A DNA stretch of 64,000 bases, from NCBI RefSeq assembly GCF_032678705.1, contig NZ_JAVTSS010000001.1, positions 1,674,001 to 1,738,000 on the forward strand, given 5' to 3'. Below the pieces are notes generated by a model. That model saw nothing but the letters and a program-made list of their open reading frames with translations, was not told where the DNA came from and did not search any database. The stretch's first letter is position 1; the number at the start of each line of letters is the position of its first letter. The stretch is from Pedobacter frigiditerrae. GTDB taxonomy: Bacteria > Bacteroidota > Bacteroidia > Sphingobacteriales > Sphingobacteriaceae. Of the stretch, positions 18,695 through 27,589 are shown piece by piece. The position numbers were made by a program, and so were the translations under genes.

Positions 18695-21184
18695 ATGAAA
18701 ACCAATTACGCTAACTTATTTGTCTTAGTCTGCTGTATACCAGCCATGGCCATCGCACAAAAACCCGTATTAAAAATTGACCTTAATACCGCCGAACGCC
18801 GTCAGGCTGAAGTGAATGAATTAGGCTACAATCCTTGGGCCATCAAAAGCGGGTCATCATATCAAAATACCTATAAAGGAATTAAAATCACTTTTAGTAA
18901 AAAAGGAGAAGCTGGTACTACACTTACTTCAAACTATTATAAAACAGGTATTCAGGCACCAAATTATGCCAGACTAGTAAGCGATGGTCTATCGGTTAAG
19001 GAAGGTAGTACTGGTGCGCAAATAGAAATGCGAATTAGCGGTTTACCAGCCGGACCTCAAACCCTACTTACTTTTCATAACAATATAGATGGTAAAAAAA
19101 CTGATGTTTTTAGTCCAATTAATATTTACGTAGATGGGGAATTACAAGTTGGCAAATTAGCACCTACGTTTAGGATTCATGAGAACAGCGAGGCCAAAAC
19201 AGCTTATCTGCAATTAAATGCACAAAAAGGCAAGGACATCGTGATTCGTTTTGAAGCTGACCTTTCAACAGTAGCAAACAATAAAAACATCATCATTAAT
19301 GGCTTTGAGCTGAACACTCCAAACGCGATTGACTTAGCCCGTCTACCTAGTCCTACACTTGGCGATGAGCATGCAGCTGCCGACAATGGCAAGATGACAT
19401 TAAAATGGAAGTCTGCCGCAAATGCGGTATCGCATGATTTATATTTCGGAACAGATTCTAATGCTATTGCTGCTGCAACCCATTCTTCAACTCTTTTCAA
19501 AGGAAACATTAAAACTACAGCCCATCAGGTGGATGGGCTATATGCCATGCTAACCTATTATTGGAGAGTGGATGAAATTAATGCTGCTGGAAAAATAACA
19601 AAAGGAAAGCTATGGTATTTTAGACCTAGGCAGCTTGCCTTTACAGATGCAGAAGGTTATGGCCGTTTTGCTCGAGGTGGCAGAGGTGGCAAAGTTGTAG
19701 AAGTAACCAACTTAAATGATGATGGGCCTGGTAGCCTTCGTGAAGCATTGAACAAAAACATTGGTCCGCGTACAATTGTGTTTGCCGTATCAGGTATCAT
19801 ACAGCTAAAATCGAGGTTAACCATTAGTCAACCTTATGTAACCATTGCTGGGCAAACTGCACCTGGAAAAGGAATATGTATCTCAAGAGCACCATTAGGC
19901 ATTGTGGCCGATGATGCAATCATTCGTTTCGTAAGAGTAAGATTAGGCGGTGGATCTACTTATGATGGGATGGGCATAACTGGTGCTGATCATAGCATTG
20001 TAGACCATTGTTCAATTAGCTGGACCATAGACGAAGGCTTCAGTTCGCGTGGTGCGCACAACATTACCTTGCAACGCACCCTTATATCAGAAGCTTTAAA
20101 TGTTGCGGGTCATGCTAATTATGAAAAAGGAAAATCACATGGATTCGCAGCCAGTATTGGTGGCGAAGTGGGTAGTTTTCACCATAACCTGTTGGCACAC
20201 AACGCAGGCAGAAACTGGAGCTTAGCTGGTGGTGTAAATGGAGATGGCGATTACCTTGGTAAAATGGACATCAGAAACAATGTAGTTTATAACTGGGATC
20301 ACCGCACTACAGATGGTGGAGCTCGTGAAGTTAATTTTGTGGGAAATTATTACAAACCTGGCGCAGCCACTCATTACATGTATGCTTTAAATGCACAACA
20401 TGAGGGTTATGGCGGTGGCATGCAACGTTACTTTTTTGACGGCAATGTAATGCCTGGTAAATTTGACGAAAAGAACCAAGCAGCGGGCAGAACCGAAAGT
20501 GGCAAAAAAGTCGACTATCAAACTTTTGTAGACAAGCCATTTTTTGAACCCTATGTTACTACTCAAAGCGCTTTAAATGCTTATAAAGATGTATTGTCTG
20601 ATGTAGGATGCAATCAACCAATTTTTGACGATCATGATATAAGAATCGTTAATGAAACATTAAATGGCACTTACACCTATTCGGGAAGCAAGTCTGGCAA
20701 ACCTGGCTTACCAGATTCGCAAGAAGATGTTGGTGGATTGGAGAATTACCCTGAATTACATCGTGCTGCAACATTTGATAGTGATCATGATGGTTTACCT
20801 AACTGGTGGGAAAAATTGCATAAACTTAATCCTAACTCAAAAATTGGTGATTTTAGTGATGCCAATGCTGACCTTGACCATGATGGATTTACCAACTTAG
20901 ATAATTACCTCGAATGGATGGCTACATCATATGTAACTGCATCGGTTAATAAAGTATCAACTATCGACCTCAAAAAACTAAGTAAAGCTTACATAGATCA
21001 ACCAACATATAACACATCAGCTGTGCTTAATGGAAAGGTAACAATTAACAAGGATGGATTAGCTCAATTTACACCCACTAAGGATGGATTGGGTTCTTTC
21101 CAATTCACCGTTACCGATGCAGCTGGCAGTAAATTTACGCGTAAAATAAATGTGGTGACAGGTATTGATACAGAAGGTAACTAA
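18695..21184 (+). CDS. Multidomain secreted PL1-type pectate lyase
   Basis: An 829-residue secreted protein with a signal peptide ending AIAQ. An N-terminal beta-sandwich region (about residues 25-205, with INGFEL near its end) and a fibronectin-like segment (LYFGTDSNA ... YYWRVDEI, about 215-310) precede the beta-helix. The lyase domain starts with YGRFARGGRGG and VTNLNDDGPGSLREAL (about 325) and has VTIAGQTAPGKGICIS, IIRFVRVRLGG and HSIVDHCSISWTIDEG. Acidic calcium-type loops (DSDHDGLPNWWE, DLDHDGFTNLDNYLEW) lie near 695-745, and a C-terminal Ig-like domain of about 80 residues closes the protein. It probably acts on pectin before or at the cell surface. The N-terminal domains resemble carbohydrate-binding modules but were not assigned to a family. 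Confidence 0.88.
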   Translation: MKTNYANLFVLVCCIPAMAIAQKPVLKIDLNTAERRQAEVNELGYNPWAIKSGSSYQNTYKGIKITFSKKGEAGTTLTSNYYKTGIQAPNYARLVSDGLSVKEGSTGAQIEMRISGLPAGPQTLLTFHNNIDGKKTDVFSPINIYVDGELQVGKLAPTFRIHENSEAKTAYLQLNAQKGKDIVIRFEADLSTVANNKNIIINGFELNTPNAIDLARLPSPTLGDEHAAADNGKMTLKWKSAANAVSHDLYFGTDSNAIAAATHSSTLFKGNIKTTAHQVDGLYAMLTYYWRVDEINAAGKITKGKLWYFRPRQLAFTDAEGYGRFARGGRGGKVVEVTNLNDDGPGSLREALNKNIGPRTIVFAVSGIIQLKSRLTISQPYVTIAGQTAPGKGICISRAPLGIVADDAIIRFVRVRLGGGSTYDGMGITGADHSIVDHCSISWTIDEGFSSRGAHNITLQRTLISEALNVAGHANYEKGKSHGFAASIGGEVGSFHHNLLAHNAGRNWSLAGGVNGDGDYLGKMDIRNNVVYNWDHRTTDGGAREVNFVGNYYKPGAATHYMYALNAQHEGYGGGMQRYFFDGNVMPGKFDEKNQAAGRTESGKKVDYQTFVDKPFFEPYVTTQSALNAYKDVLSDVGCNQPIFDDHDIRIVNETLNGTYTYSGSKSGKPGLPDSQEDVGGLENYPELHRAATFDSDHDGLPNWWEKLHKLNPNSKIGDFSDANADLDHDGFTNLDNYLEWMATSYVTASVNKVSTIDLKKLSKAYIDQPTYNTSAVLNGKVTINKDGLAQFTPTKDGLGSFQFTVTDAAGSKFTRKINVVTGIDTEGN

Positions 21185-21224
21185 AACTTGTTTGGAACAA
21201 TCGCTACATGTTATTTGATAAATC

Positions 21225-21253
21225 AAAGCCTTACAGAAATGTAGGGCTTTTGC
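21225..21253 (+). terminator. Intrinsic terminator after the larger lyase gene
   Basis: Arms AAAGCCTTACA and TGTAGGGCTTT pair over 11 bp with one U-G wobble around a 4-nt loop (GAAA), ending in a short T run. It lies 40 bp after the lyase stop codon. Confidence 0.65.
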
Positions 21254-21367
21254 ATTCTTATAAGCTATAATCATAAAAATTTAGTGCTTTTGTAAGGCGA
21301 TGTGAGGCAAGACCCTAAAAACTGAAAGATAATATCCGTAAATTCATTGCCAACAACAATACAATAA

Positions 21368-23230
21368 ATGGAGTTTCAAGACAATGCAAATCTTAACCTA
21401 GTAGTAGAAAGTGCACCAATTGGCATTTGCATTCTTGATGCTACAACCTTTGTGGCTGAACTACTCAACGAAAAGTTCTTGGAGATTGCAGGTAAGCCAA
21501 AGGATGCAATTATCGGTAAATGGTATTGGGAACCTTTTGCAGAAGCACGTATCTACTACGAAGATGCACTTAAGAGTGTTGCTCAAACTGGAAATGCCTA
21601 TTACGCCGATGAAGTTGAGCTTATGCTTATTCGTAACGGAAAACCAGAAAATATTTTTGTTACCTTTGTTTATGCCCCTGTTAAGAATAATAATGGAGGA
21701 ATTTCAAAAATTGCGGTATGGGTTCTTGAAAATACCAAACAAGTTATAGAACGACAAAAAGTTGCTGAGGCTAAATCCATTATCGAAAAAGAGCGTGACA
21801 AGCTCAACGAATTTTTCCTGAAAGCACCTGCCGGAATCTGTGTATGGTCTGGGCCAGAACTTACTTACGAACTCATCAACCCCACCTATCAGTCTATTTT
21901 ACCTGGTCGAAATCTTCTTGGCAGGCCCATATTAGAAGCTGTACCCGAACTTAAGGGAGCGCCACTAATTAAGGCCATGCAAGACACCTATAATCAAGGA
22001 GTTCCTTGGGAAGTGCACGAACTACATGTCCCCATATCAGAATATGAAGGCGGACCAACCGTAGACCGTTACTTTACCTTTAATTTTCTGCCAAGGTTTG
22101 ATATTAACGATAAGGTAGATGGTGTATTCAACTTTGTATTCGAAGTTACAGAGCAAGTTATTGCAAGAAAAAAGATTGAAGAAAGCGAAAGCCATTTTCG
22201 CCATTTGGCCGATCTTGTACCCTCAAAAATATCTAATGCATTACCTTCTGGCGAAGTCACTTTTTTTAACCAACACTGGCTAGATTTTGCAGGAATGGGT
22301 TTTGAGGAACTTCGTGATTTTGGCTATCATAAAATGATGCATCCTGATGAAATTGATGAGTTCCAACAAAAGTTACAAGAAGCTGCAAAAACGAAGAAAC
22401 CACTCGTTATGGAAATGCGTTTTAAGGATACCAATGGAAAGTACATTTGGCACCTTAACATCGCCTCGCCAATACTCGATGAAAATGAAGACATCTCTAT
22501 GTGGGTTGGTTCTACTACTGATATTCAGCAATTAAAAGATGAAGAACAGCGCAAGGCGGATTTTATCAGTATGCTGAGTCATGAGCTTAAAACGCCAGTT
22601 ACCTCTATAAAAGGGTACATACAACTTATGCAACGTGAGATTACTCGCGACACCTTCAAACCAGAAAAGTTTGTTCAATCACTTGATCGTGTTGATAGAC
22701 TGGTTATGCAACTCACCAACTTAGTTTCTGACATGCTCGATTTGAGTAGAATCGAATCTGCTAGACTAGATTTAAAGAAAAAACAAGAAGATATCAATGA
22801 ACTTGTTAAGGAAGTGGTACAAGATTTTACACTGACTAATCCTTCTAGAAAAATCGAACTCTATCAGGATGGAGATTTCTTTGCCGAAATTGACAGAGAT
22901 AAAATTGCTCAGGTAGTAATTAACCTAATTTCTAATGCCATCAAATACTCAAAGGAAAATAGCCCCATTAACATTGCCATTTTTCAAAAAGAACAAGAAA
23001 AAGTTTCAATCAGTGTTGCTGACCAAGGAATAGGCATAGATCAAAAAGAGCATGATAAAATTTTCGAACGTTTTTACCGTGTAGAAGGCAAGGCCGAAAA
23101 TCATTTCAGCGGTTTTGGTATCGGATTGTACCTAGCCCATTCTATCATGGCAAGACATAATGGCAACATAACGCTTGATAGCAAACCAGGTCTTGGCTCA
23201 ACTTTTACGATCTCAATTCCCATTGGATAA
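21368..23230 (+). CDS. PAS-domain sensor histidine kinase, orphan
   Basis: A 620-residue kinase without membrane segments, hence probably cytoplasmic. Three PAS-like domains occupy about residues 8-125, 148-265 and 272-388; the third carries the PAC-like end (ISMWVGSTTDIQQLKDEE). The HisKA domain has the phosphoacceptor in MLSHELKTPVTSIKGY, His405. The ATPase domain shows the N box (INLISNAIKYS, about 525), the G1 box (VADQGIGID), the F box (FERFYRV) and the G2 box (GFGIGLYLAHS). No receiver domain is fused, and no response regulator gene is nearby, so the partner is unknown. PAS domains suggest sensing of a small cytoplasmic ligand, redox or energy state. Confidence 0.9.
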   Translation: MEFQDNANLNLVVESAPIGICILDATTFVAELLNEKFLEIAGKPKDAIIGKWYWEPFAEARIYYEDALKSVAQTGNAYYADEVELMLIRNGKPENIFVTFVYAPVKNNNGGISKIAVWVLENTKQVIERQKVAEAKSIIEKERDKLNEFFLKAPAGICVWSGPELTYELINPTYQSILPGRNLLGRPILEAVPELKGAPLIKAMQDTYNQGVPWEVHELHVPISEYEGGPTVDRYFTFNFLPRFDINDKVDGVFNFVFEVTEQVIARKKIEESESHFRHLADLVPSKISNALPSGEVTFFNQHWLDFAGMGFEELRDFGYHKMMHPDEIDEFQQKLQEAAKTKKPLVMEMRFKDTNGKYIWHLNIASPILDENEDISMWVGSTTDIQQLKDEEQRKADFISMLSHELKTPVTSIKGYIQLMQREITRDTFKPEKFVQSLDRVDRLVMQLTNLVSDMLDLSRIESARLDLKKKQEDINELVKEVVQDFTLTNPSRKIELYQDGDFFAEIDRDKIAQVVINLISNAIKYSKENSPINIAIFQKEQEKVSISVADQGIGIDQKEHDKIFERFYRVEGKAENHFSGFGIGLYLAHSIMARHNGNITLDSKPGLGSTFTISIPIG

Positions 23231-23293
23231 CAAATTCTTCCTCATTTTGCCGATTTAAAAAATAAATTTAATTTGCAAGTTCATTAGCAAGCT

Positions 23294-23767
23294 ATGCCAA
23301 CGATCATCCACTTCGCCGACGAAAAACAAACTAAAATGATTCTTAAGAATGGAATAAAGCCTGGTAAATATAGCCATGGAATTTACTGTATGCCTGTCTT
23401 GCCAGATTTTTATGTAACTCACCAATGGCTTAGAGAACTTAAATCAACAGGGATAAAAACTTTAGTAGGTGTGTATTTCAAAATTAACACTGATGAATTG
23501 GTTTATGCTGGTAAATATGGTCAAAACCACAAGCATATTACATTGGGCAAAGCTATAGCAGAAATAATGGAAATTAAAGATCCTTTGGGTTACGAGCTTA
23601 TTATTGATAGGAAAATTGAAGCAAAAGAGATCACTAAAATAAAATTACTACCCCAAAATATAGGATGGCGTTATATGCCAGATAGCCACAACCGAAAACC
23701 CTGTATTTGTGAATATTGTATTAGAGGAACCATCAAAGCAGATCGATTGCGAAGGAAAAATGTTTAG
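23294..23767 (+). CDS. Small conserved-looking protein, possibly ADP-ribosyltransferase-like fold
   Basis: A 157-residue soluble protein I do not recognise by name. It opens with IIHFADEKQTKMILKNGIKPG, followed by HGIYCMPV and, about 35 residues later, LVGVYFKI. This order of a His in the first strand, a helix ending in NGI and then a Y-containing strand resembles the start of ADP-ribosyltransferase-like folds such as DarT, KptA or RES, but the similarity is by eye only. The C-terminus has clustered cysteines (PCICEYC, residues 137-143) that could bind a metal. There is no signal peptide. The gene stands alone after the histidine kinase, 63 bp away, and converges on the DUF1826 gene. No antitoxin candidate adjoins it. 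Confidence 0.4.
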   Translation: MPTIIHFADEKQTKMILKNGIKPGKYSHGIYCMPVLPDFYVTHQWLRELKSTGIKTLVGVYFKINTDELVYAGKYGQNHKHITLGKAIAEIMEIKDPLGYELIIDRKIEAKEITKIKLLPQNIGWRYMPDSHNRKPCICEYCIRGTIKADRLRRKNV

Positions 23768-23798
23768 ATTAAGAATGGCTAGCTCTTGAGTTTATTCA

Positions 23799-24497
23799 TC
23801 AACAAATCAAAAGCAGCCTGTATTCACCTTCGTTTTCCATAGGTGCTCGATGAACACAAGGTAAAACCTTTTGCTCAGGATGATCTACTGCCAATTTCCA
23901 TAGATGACCTTGCCCTAAATTTAGTGAATCAGCATTGGGTTTTGATTGATAATGCAAGTCGAAGAAATTTTCTTTCAAAAATCTTTCAAAACCTGCTGCT
24001 GGGCCCTTATATAAATCCTGAAGTTTTTGGCGGATTTCAGGAATTAACACTTTCTGCTCAACTTGATCATTAGGTATAATATCACTGGCAGCGCCATGAT
24101 AGGTGCATAAAAAGGTATCAGCAGCAATAGGCGAACGATCTACGTGAAAAGAATAAACATCAGTTGAAATGAAGTCAAATTCTTCATCTCGCTCATAATG
24201 TTTAAGTAAATTAAGAGTCGGCAATGCACCCAAATCTGTCAATAAATTAAAATCATTTAAGATAATATCCCTAGCCATACTACCTTCTGGTGATAATGTC
24301 AAGGTTAAAAGATCTTCAATAGAAACATCAGTCACATTTTCTTTTAACTGAAGCTTAGTTACAATCTCTTTAAAATCTCCTATCAAACTTCTCTGCCAGC
24401 AAATTGCGTTCATTGCTCCTTCAAATCGCGTATTTATTAATTCATCGAATGTTGAAACGATTCCAACTTGGCTGTTATCAGAAAATTTACTATTCAT
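23799..24497 (-). CDS. DUF1826-like protein
   Basis: About 232 residues when started at the Met of MNSKFSDN; an upstream Met (24527) would add ten residues with two odd features, Trp and Cys, and is less likely. The central part has FHVDRSPIAADTFLCTYHGAAS (two pieces, about residues 125-150) and the end has LPCVHRAPMENEGEYRLLL. This His-x-Asp, TYxG and HRxP pattern matches my memory of the DUF1826 family, whose function is unknown and which may be a metal-dependent oxygenase-like fold. It is soluble with no signal peptide. It converges on the 157-residue gene and has no evident operon partner. Confidence 0.55.
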   Translation of the reverse strand: MNSKFSDNSQVGIVSTFDELINTRFEGAMNAICWQRSLIGDFKEIVTKLQLKENVTDVSIEDLLTLTLSPEGSMARDIILNDFNLLTDLGALPTLNLLKHYERDEEFDFISTDVYSFHVDRSPIAADTFLCTYHGAASDIIPNDQVEQKVLIPEIRQKLQDLYKGPAAGFERFLKENFFDLHYQSKPNADSLNLGQGHLWKLAVDHPEQKVLPCVHRAPMENEGEYRLLLIC

Positions 24498-24677
24498 ATT
24501 TTGAGTTGAACAATGTAGCCAATCCATTTAAAAGAGACAAGTGATTTATCTAATTTTATACCTTTTTGGCGTATTCAAAGGCGTAACATACCTGCTGTAT
24601 TAATATGCTGAAGCGGGAAAAGAACAATAGATAAAAGTTCATTTCCGTTCAAAGATTGCGGCAGACTAGCACATCTT

Positions 24678-25868
24678 TCAAGAAAAACCCTTAACAATAA
24701 TTTTCAAATATTCCTTCTTATTTGTCCTATCAAACCTGATATCGTAGCACTGATTGAAAGCTACAAAATCTTTCAGCGCTGCTATAAATTTATCGATTGT
24801 TTCGCTACTCAGCTCCACTTCCTCGAAATGAATGTTATGCACTAATAATACCTTATTCTTTCGGTCGGCCTTAGAATCCATTCTGGCAATAAATACATCA
24901 CCAGCAAGTATTGGAAGGGAGAAATAACCGTACAAACGTTTTGGTGCTGGCACAAAACACTCAATCTGGTAATCAAAATCAAAAAAATCACGTAACCTAT
25001 TTCGGAACACATTCAGTATATCAAATGGCGAAAGGATAAAAACATCGCCTGAGACTTCAATATCTACATCCTGCCCTGCTATCATATACAAAGGGCCCTT
25101 TATCCCTTCAACGTTAACTGAAACAACCTCAACCTTTGCCACCATTTTTTCCAGTTCAGGTTTCACTAGGTTCCCCTTAACCCTCCTTGCTCGCCACGCT
25201 ATTTCCTTTACCGAAGCTATTCCCAAAGCACCAAGTGTCCTACTAATCGTAAACTTGGCAAACTGCTCAGCAGTCGGCATGGTCTGATCTATATCTTGCG
25301 GAACAAAGTTCAACGGCAGGTCATATCGCCTATGAAACTTCCGGTCACGGCTCACCATCAGTTTTCCGGCTAGATACAATCTTTCCAGTGCCACCTTTGC
25401 AGGCCGCCAGTCCCACCATCCAGTGCTAGCCTCAGCCCGGTCGTTCTCAAAATTCCCCACCATCACAGCGCCATCCCTTTCCACTTGATCCAAAATTTCC
25501 TGCATTAGATTTTCCATCCTTTTATCCACGGGTCGATCCTTCAAGCCGAAAGCTTCTTTAATGGGAAGGGAAAACCTGAAATCGTCCATAGGTAAAAAGC
25601 CAGCATCAGCAGTCAGGTATTCATACACACGACCATCTTCACAAAGTTCAGCAAGCCAGTTTATTTCATAATCTGGAACCCTTGCAAACAACACATGATG
25701 GTGCGCACGCTCTACCACATAATTGGTATCCAACTGTACAAAGCCTAAGTGGTTGATAAACTTATATACCGCATCAATACCAAGACCAAACTGCCCCCTT
25801 CTGGCAAGTCCAGCAGCATCGAGGATAATTTTACGAGCTTGAGATTTAGAAAGAAAAAGTGGTTCCAT
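24678..25868 (-). CDS. ycaQ: YcaQ/AlkX family winged-helix DNA glycosylase
   Basis: A 396-residue protein of the HTH_42 family (DUF1006), which unhooks DNA interstrand crosslinks and removes bulky N7-alkylguanine. The family signature FVQLDTNYVVERAHHHVLFAR (in two parts, about residues 42-63) is intact, including the catalytic Q-x-D motif, Gln44 and Asp46 by my count. WWDWRPAKVALERLYLAGKL (about 150) is the winged-helix segment. FVPAPKRLYGYFSLPIL (about 310) and the last 60 residues also fit the family. It is transcribed alone. DNA repair genes for alkylation also lie at the other end of the window, but nothing links the two in sequence. Confidence 0.85.
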   Translation of the reverse strand: MEPLFLSKSQARKIILDAAGLARRGQFGLGIDAVYKFINHLGFVQLDTNYVVERAHHHVLFARVPDYEINWLAELCEDGRVYEYLTADAGFLPMDDFRFSLPIKEAFGLKDRPVDKRMENLMQEILDQVERDGAVMVGNFENDRAEASTGWWDWRPAKVALERLYLAGKLMVSRDRKFHRRYDLPLNFVPQDIDQTMPTAEQFAKFTISRTLGALGIASVKEIAWRARRVKGNLVKPELEKMVAKVEVVSVNVEGIKGPLYMIAGQDVDIEVSGDVFILSPFDILNVFRNRLRDFFDFDYQIECFVPAPKRLYGYFSLPILAGDVFIARMDSKADRKNKVLLVHNIHFEEVELSSETIDKFIAALKDFVAFNQCYDIRFDRTNKKEYLKIIVKGFS

Positions 25869-26018
25869 TAGCCTAAATTAATTAAAATACCTGATGGTTT
25901 ACATAGTATCATTAGACCAGATATGGTCGAAATATCACTTATCTATTTTGCGGGATTGCAACTCTCAATGATATTTCTTAGACAGAAAGATGGGTATTTA
26001 TAGATGATTTAAAACTAA

Positions 26019-26600
26019 TTAATCCAACACAGCTACCGTCAACCTAATAATATTCCCAAAACTAGTAGCATCTGCGCTCGTTTTTGCTGTAACCTGCATA
26101 CCTTTCATCGCATTGAAAATAAACTTAGCCAGTATCAACGCATCTTGTGTATTTTTAATTTCTCCACGCTCCTGCCCTTTTTTAATTACTTGAAAAAAAG
26201 CGCTTTCCATTTGTCGTTCGTTTTGGCAAACCAGTTTGCTTACTTGTTGATCATGTGGCGCTACTTCTACTTCAGCATTAACCAGGAAACAACCTTTCTG
26301 CTGTTTATCACCTACTAAATCATTAGTGGCCAATTCCATCAATTTAATCACCGTTTCCTTTGCAGAAGTAGATTGATTTATAATTTCATTAATTTTTGCA
26401 TTTCCAGCTAACTGGTAGCTTTCTAATGCTTTTAGAAATAGCGTGTGTTTATCACTGTAGGTGTCGTACAAACTGGAGCGACTAATGCCCAGTGCATCTA
26501 CCAAATCTTGCATAGACGTAGCATTGTAGCCCTTGTGCCAAAAAAGTTGGATTGCCTTGGTCAGCACCTCATTCTCATCAAAATCTTTCGTTCTTGCCAT
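26019..26600 (-). CDS. TetR/AcrR family transcriptional repressor
   Basis: A 193-residue regulator. The N-terminal helix-turn-helix is clear: AIQLFWHKGYNATSMQDLVDALG then SRSSLYDTYSDKHTLF (residues about 16-55). The C-terminal half is the effector and dimer region, with the common QKGCFLVNAEVEVAPHD segment. It is encoded just after the SDR gene on the same strand. Twin inverted repeats in the promoter of the SDR gene are the obvious binding sites, so the protein probably represses its own operon until a ligand binds. A 13-bp hairpin sits 7 nt upstream of its start codon. Confidence 0.9.
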   Translation of the reverse strand: MARTKDFDENEVLTKAIQLFWHKGYNATSMQDLVDALGISRSSLYDTYSDKHTLFLKALESYQLAGNAKINEIINQSTSAKETVIKLMELATNDLVGDKQQKGCFLVNAEVEVAPHDQQVSKLVCQNERQMESAFFQVIKKGQERGEIKNTQDALILAKFIFNAMKGMQVTAKTSADATSFGNIIRLTVAVLD

Positions 26601-26607
26601 AACCAGA

Positions 26608-26637
26608 AATAGCTTTGCTTAATAAAGCAAAGCTATT
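26608..26637 (-). promoter_or_regulatory. Intercistronic hairpin just upstream of the TetR start
   Basis: Perfect 13-bp arms (AATAGCTTTGCTT / AAGCAAAGCTATT) around a 4-nt loop. It begins 33 bp after the SDR stop and ends 7 nt before the TetR ATG on the minus strand. It could act as a partial terminator or cover the ribosome binding region and so lower repressor synthesis. Confidence 0.65.
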
Positions 26638-26670
26638 CATTTTAAATTAATTCTTGTAAATGAAAGGCAT

Positions 26671-27420
26671 TTACCTTACACCACCACTTGCAATCAGGAT
26701 TTCTCCAGTTAACCAACGAGCATCTTCCGATGCCAAAAACACTGCGATATCAGCAATATCATCTGGGTTACCACCACGACCAAGAGGCGTTGATGCAATG
26801 GCTTCTTTTTGAAAATCGCTACCAATAAAACCAGCAGTATGTGTACCTTCAGTTTCTACCATACCTGGATTGATGGAGTTTACACGGATATTTTTTGTAC
26901 CTAGTTCTTTAGCCAATACTTGCGTAATCGAATCAACTGCACCTTTGGTTGCGGTATAAATTGAACTTTGTACAGGTGTAATGGCGGTTACAGCCGATCC
27001 AATGTTAATGATGCTACCACCAGCTGTATTGAAATGTTTCAATGCGCCTTGTGTGCTTAACAACAAACCAAGTACATTGGTGTCAAACTGTCGATGGAAG
27101 TCTTCTGCCGTAATTTCTTCGATGGCACCAAATTGATAAACTCCTGCATTATTTACCAAGATATCAACCGGACCGAAAGTCGTATTGGTCTCATCAAATA
27201 ATTTGGCTAGATCTGTTGCATTGCTTACGTTACCCTGAATGGCGATTGCTTTGCCACCTGCTGCAGTAATTTCTTCAACAACCTGATCTGCACCAGCTTT
27301 TGCCGAAGCATAATTTACAACTACACTTGCTCCTGCTGCTGCAAGACTTTTAGCGATACCTGCACCAATACCTTTTGATGCGCCTGTAATTACGGCTATT
27401 TTATTTTCTAATTTTTTCAT
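26671..27420 (-). CDS. Short-chain dehydrogenase/reductase (FabG-like)
   Basis: A 249-residue classical SDR. It has the cofactor motif TGASKGIG (residues 13-20), NNAG (about 90), the catalytic Ser in INIGSA, and YTATKG with the Tyr-x-x-x-Lys pair (about 155). An acidic residue does not follow the second strand (VVNYASA), which suggests NADP(H). It reduces a carbonyl group or oxidises an alcohol; the substrate is unknown. Expression is probably controlled by the TetR repressor encoded downstream. In this arrangement SDRs often detoxify reactive carbonyls or quinones, which is inference only. Confidence 0.88.
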   Translation of the reverse strand: MKKLENKIAVITGASKGIGAGIAKSLAAAGASVVVNYASAKAGADQVVEEITAAGGKAIAIQGNVSNATDLAKLFDETNTTFGPVDILVNNAGVYQFGAIEEITAEDFHRQFDTNVLGLLLSTQGALKHFNTAGGSIINIGSAVTAITPVQSSIYTATKGAVDSITQVLAKELGTKNIRVNSINPGMVETEGTHTAGFIGSDFQKEAIASTPLGRGGNPDDIADIAVFLASEDARWLTGEILIASGGVR

Positions 27421-27442
27421 ATTACATTCTTCATTCCCTTAT

Positions 27443-27458
27443 TGGAATAATCGTTCCA
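27443..27458. promoter_or_regulatory. TetR-type operator 1, SDR promoter
   Basis: TGGAATAATCGTTCCA is an inverted repeat with 5-bp perfect arms (TGGAA / TTCCA). It shares the pattern GGAAYRATYGTTCC with a second site whose centre is 34 bp away. It lies immediately downstream of the promoter -7 element. Confidence 0.75.
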
Positions 27459-27466
27459 CAAATATA
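27459..27466 (-). promoter_or_regulatory. Bacteroidota-type -7 element of the SDR-TetR operon
   Basis: On the minus strand the sequence is TATATTTG, an exact TAnnTTTG match, 38 bp upstream of the SDR start codon and placed between two operators. A TTG at -33 is not evident because the second operator occupies that position, which suggests activator-independent weak promotion or recognition of a variant. Confidence 0.65.
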
Positions 27467-27476
27467 TAATCTAATT

Positions 27477-27492
27477 CGGAACGATTGTTCCG
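27477..27492. promoter_or_regulatory. TetR-type operator 2, SDR promoter
   Basis: CGGAACGATTGTTCCG has perfect 6-bp arms (CGGAAC / GTTCCG) with a 4-bp spacer. It covers the expected -33 region of the SDR promoter and is the better of the two sites. It could also affect the divergent MOSC gene about 100 bp away. Confidence 0.78.
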
Positions 27493-27589
27493 TTATTATT
27501 TCTTATTATTTTTGGATGACAAATGAGCATTAAATTATTTGTGTGAATGTACTCAAGCTATTTCTACCAAATCTTGTTTATCTTTAAAA

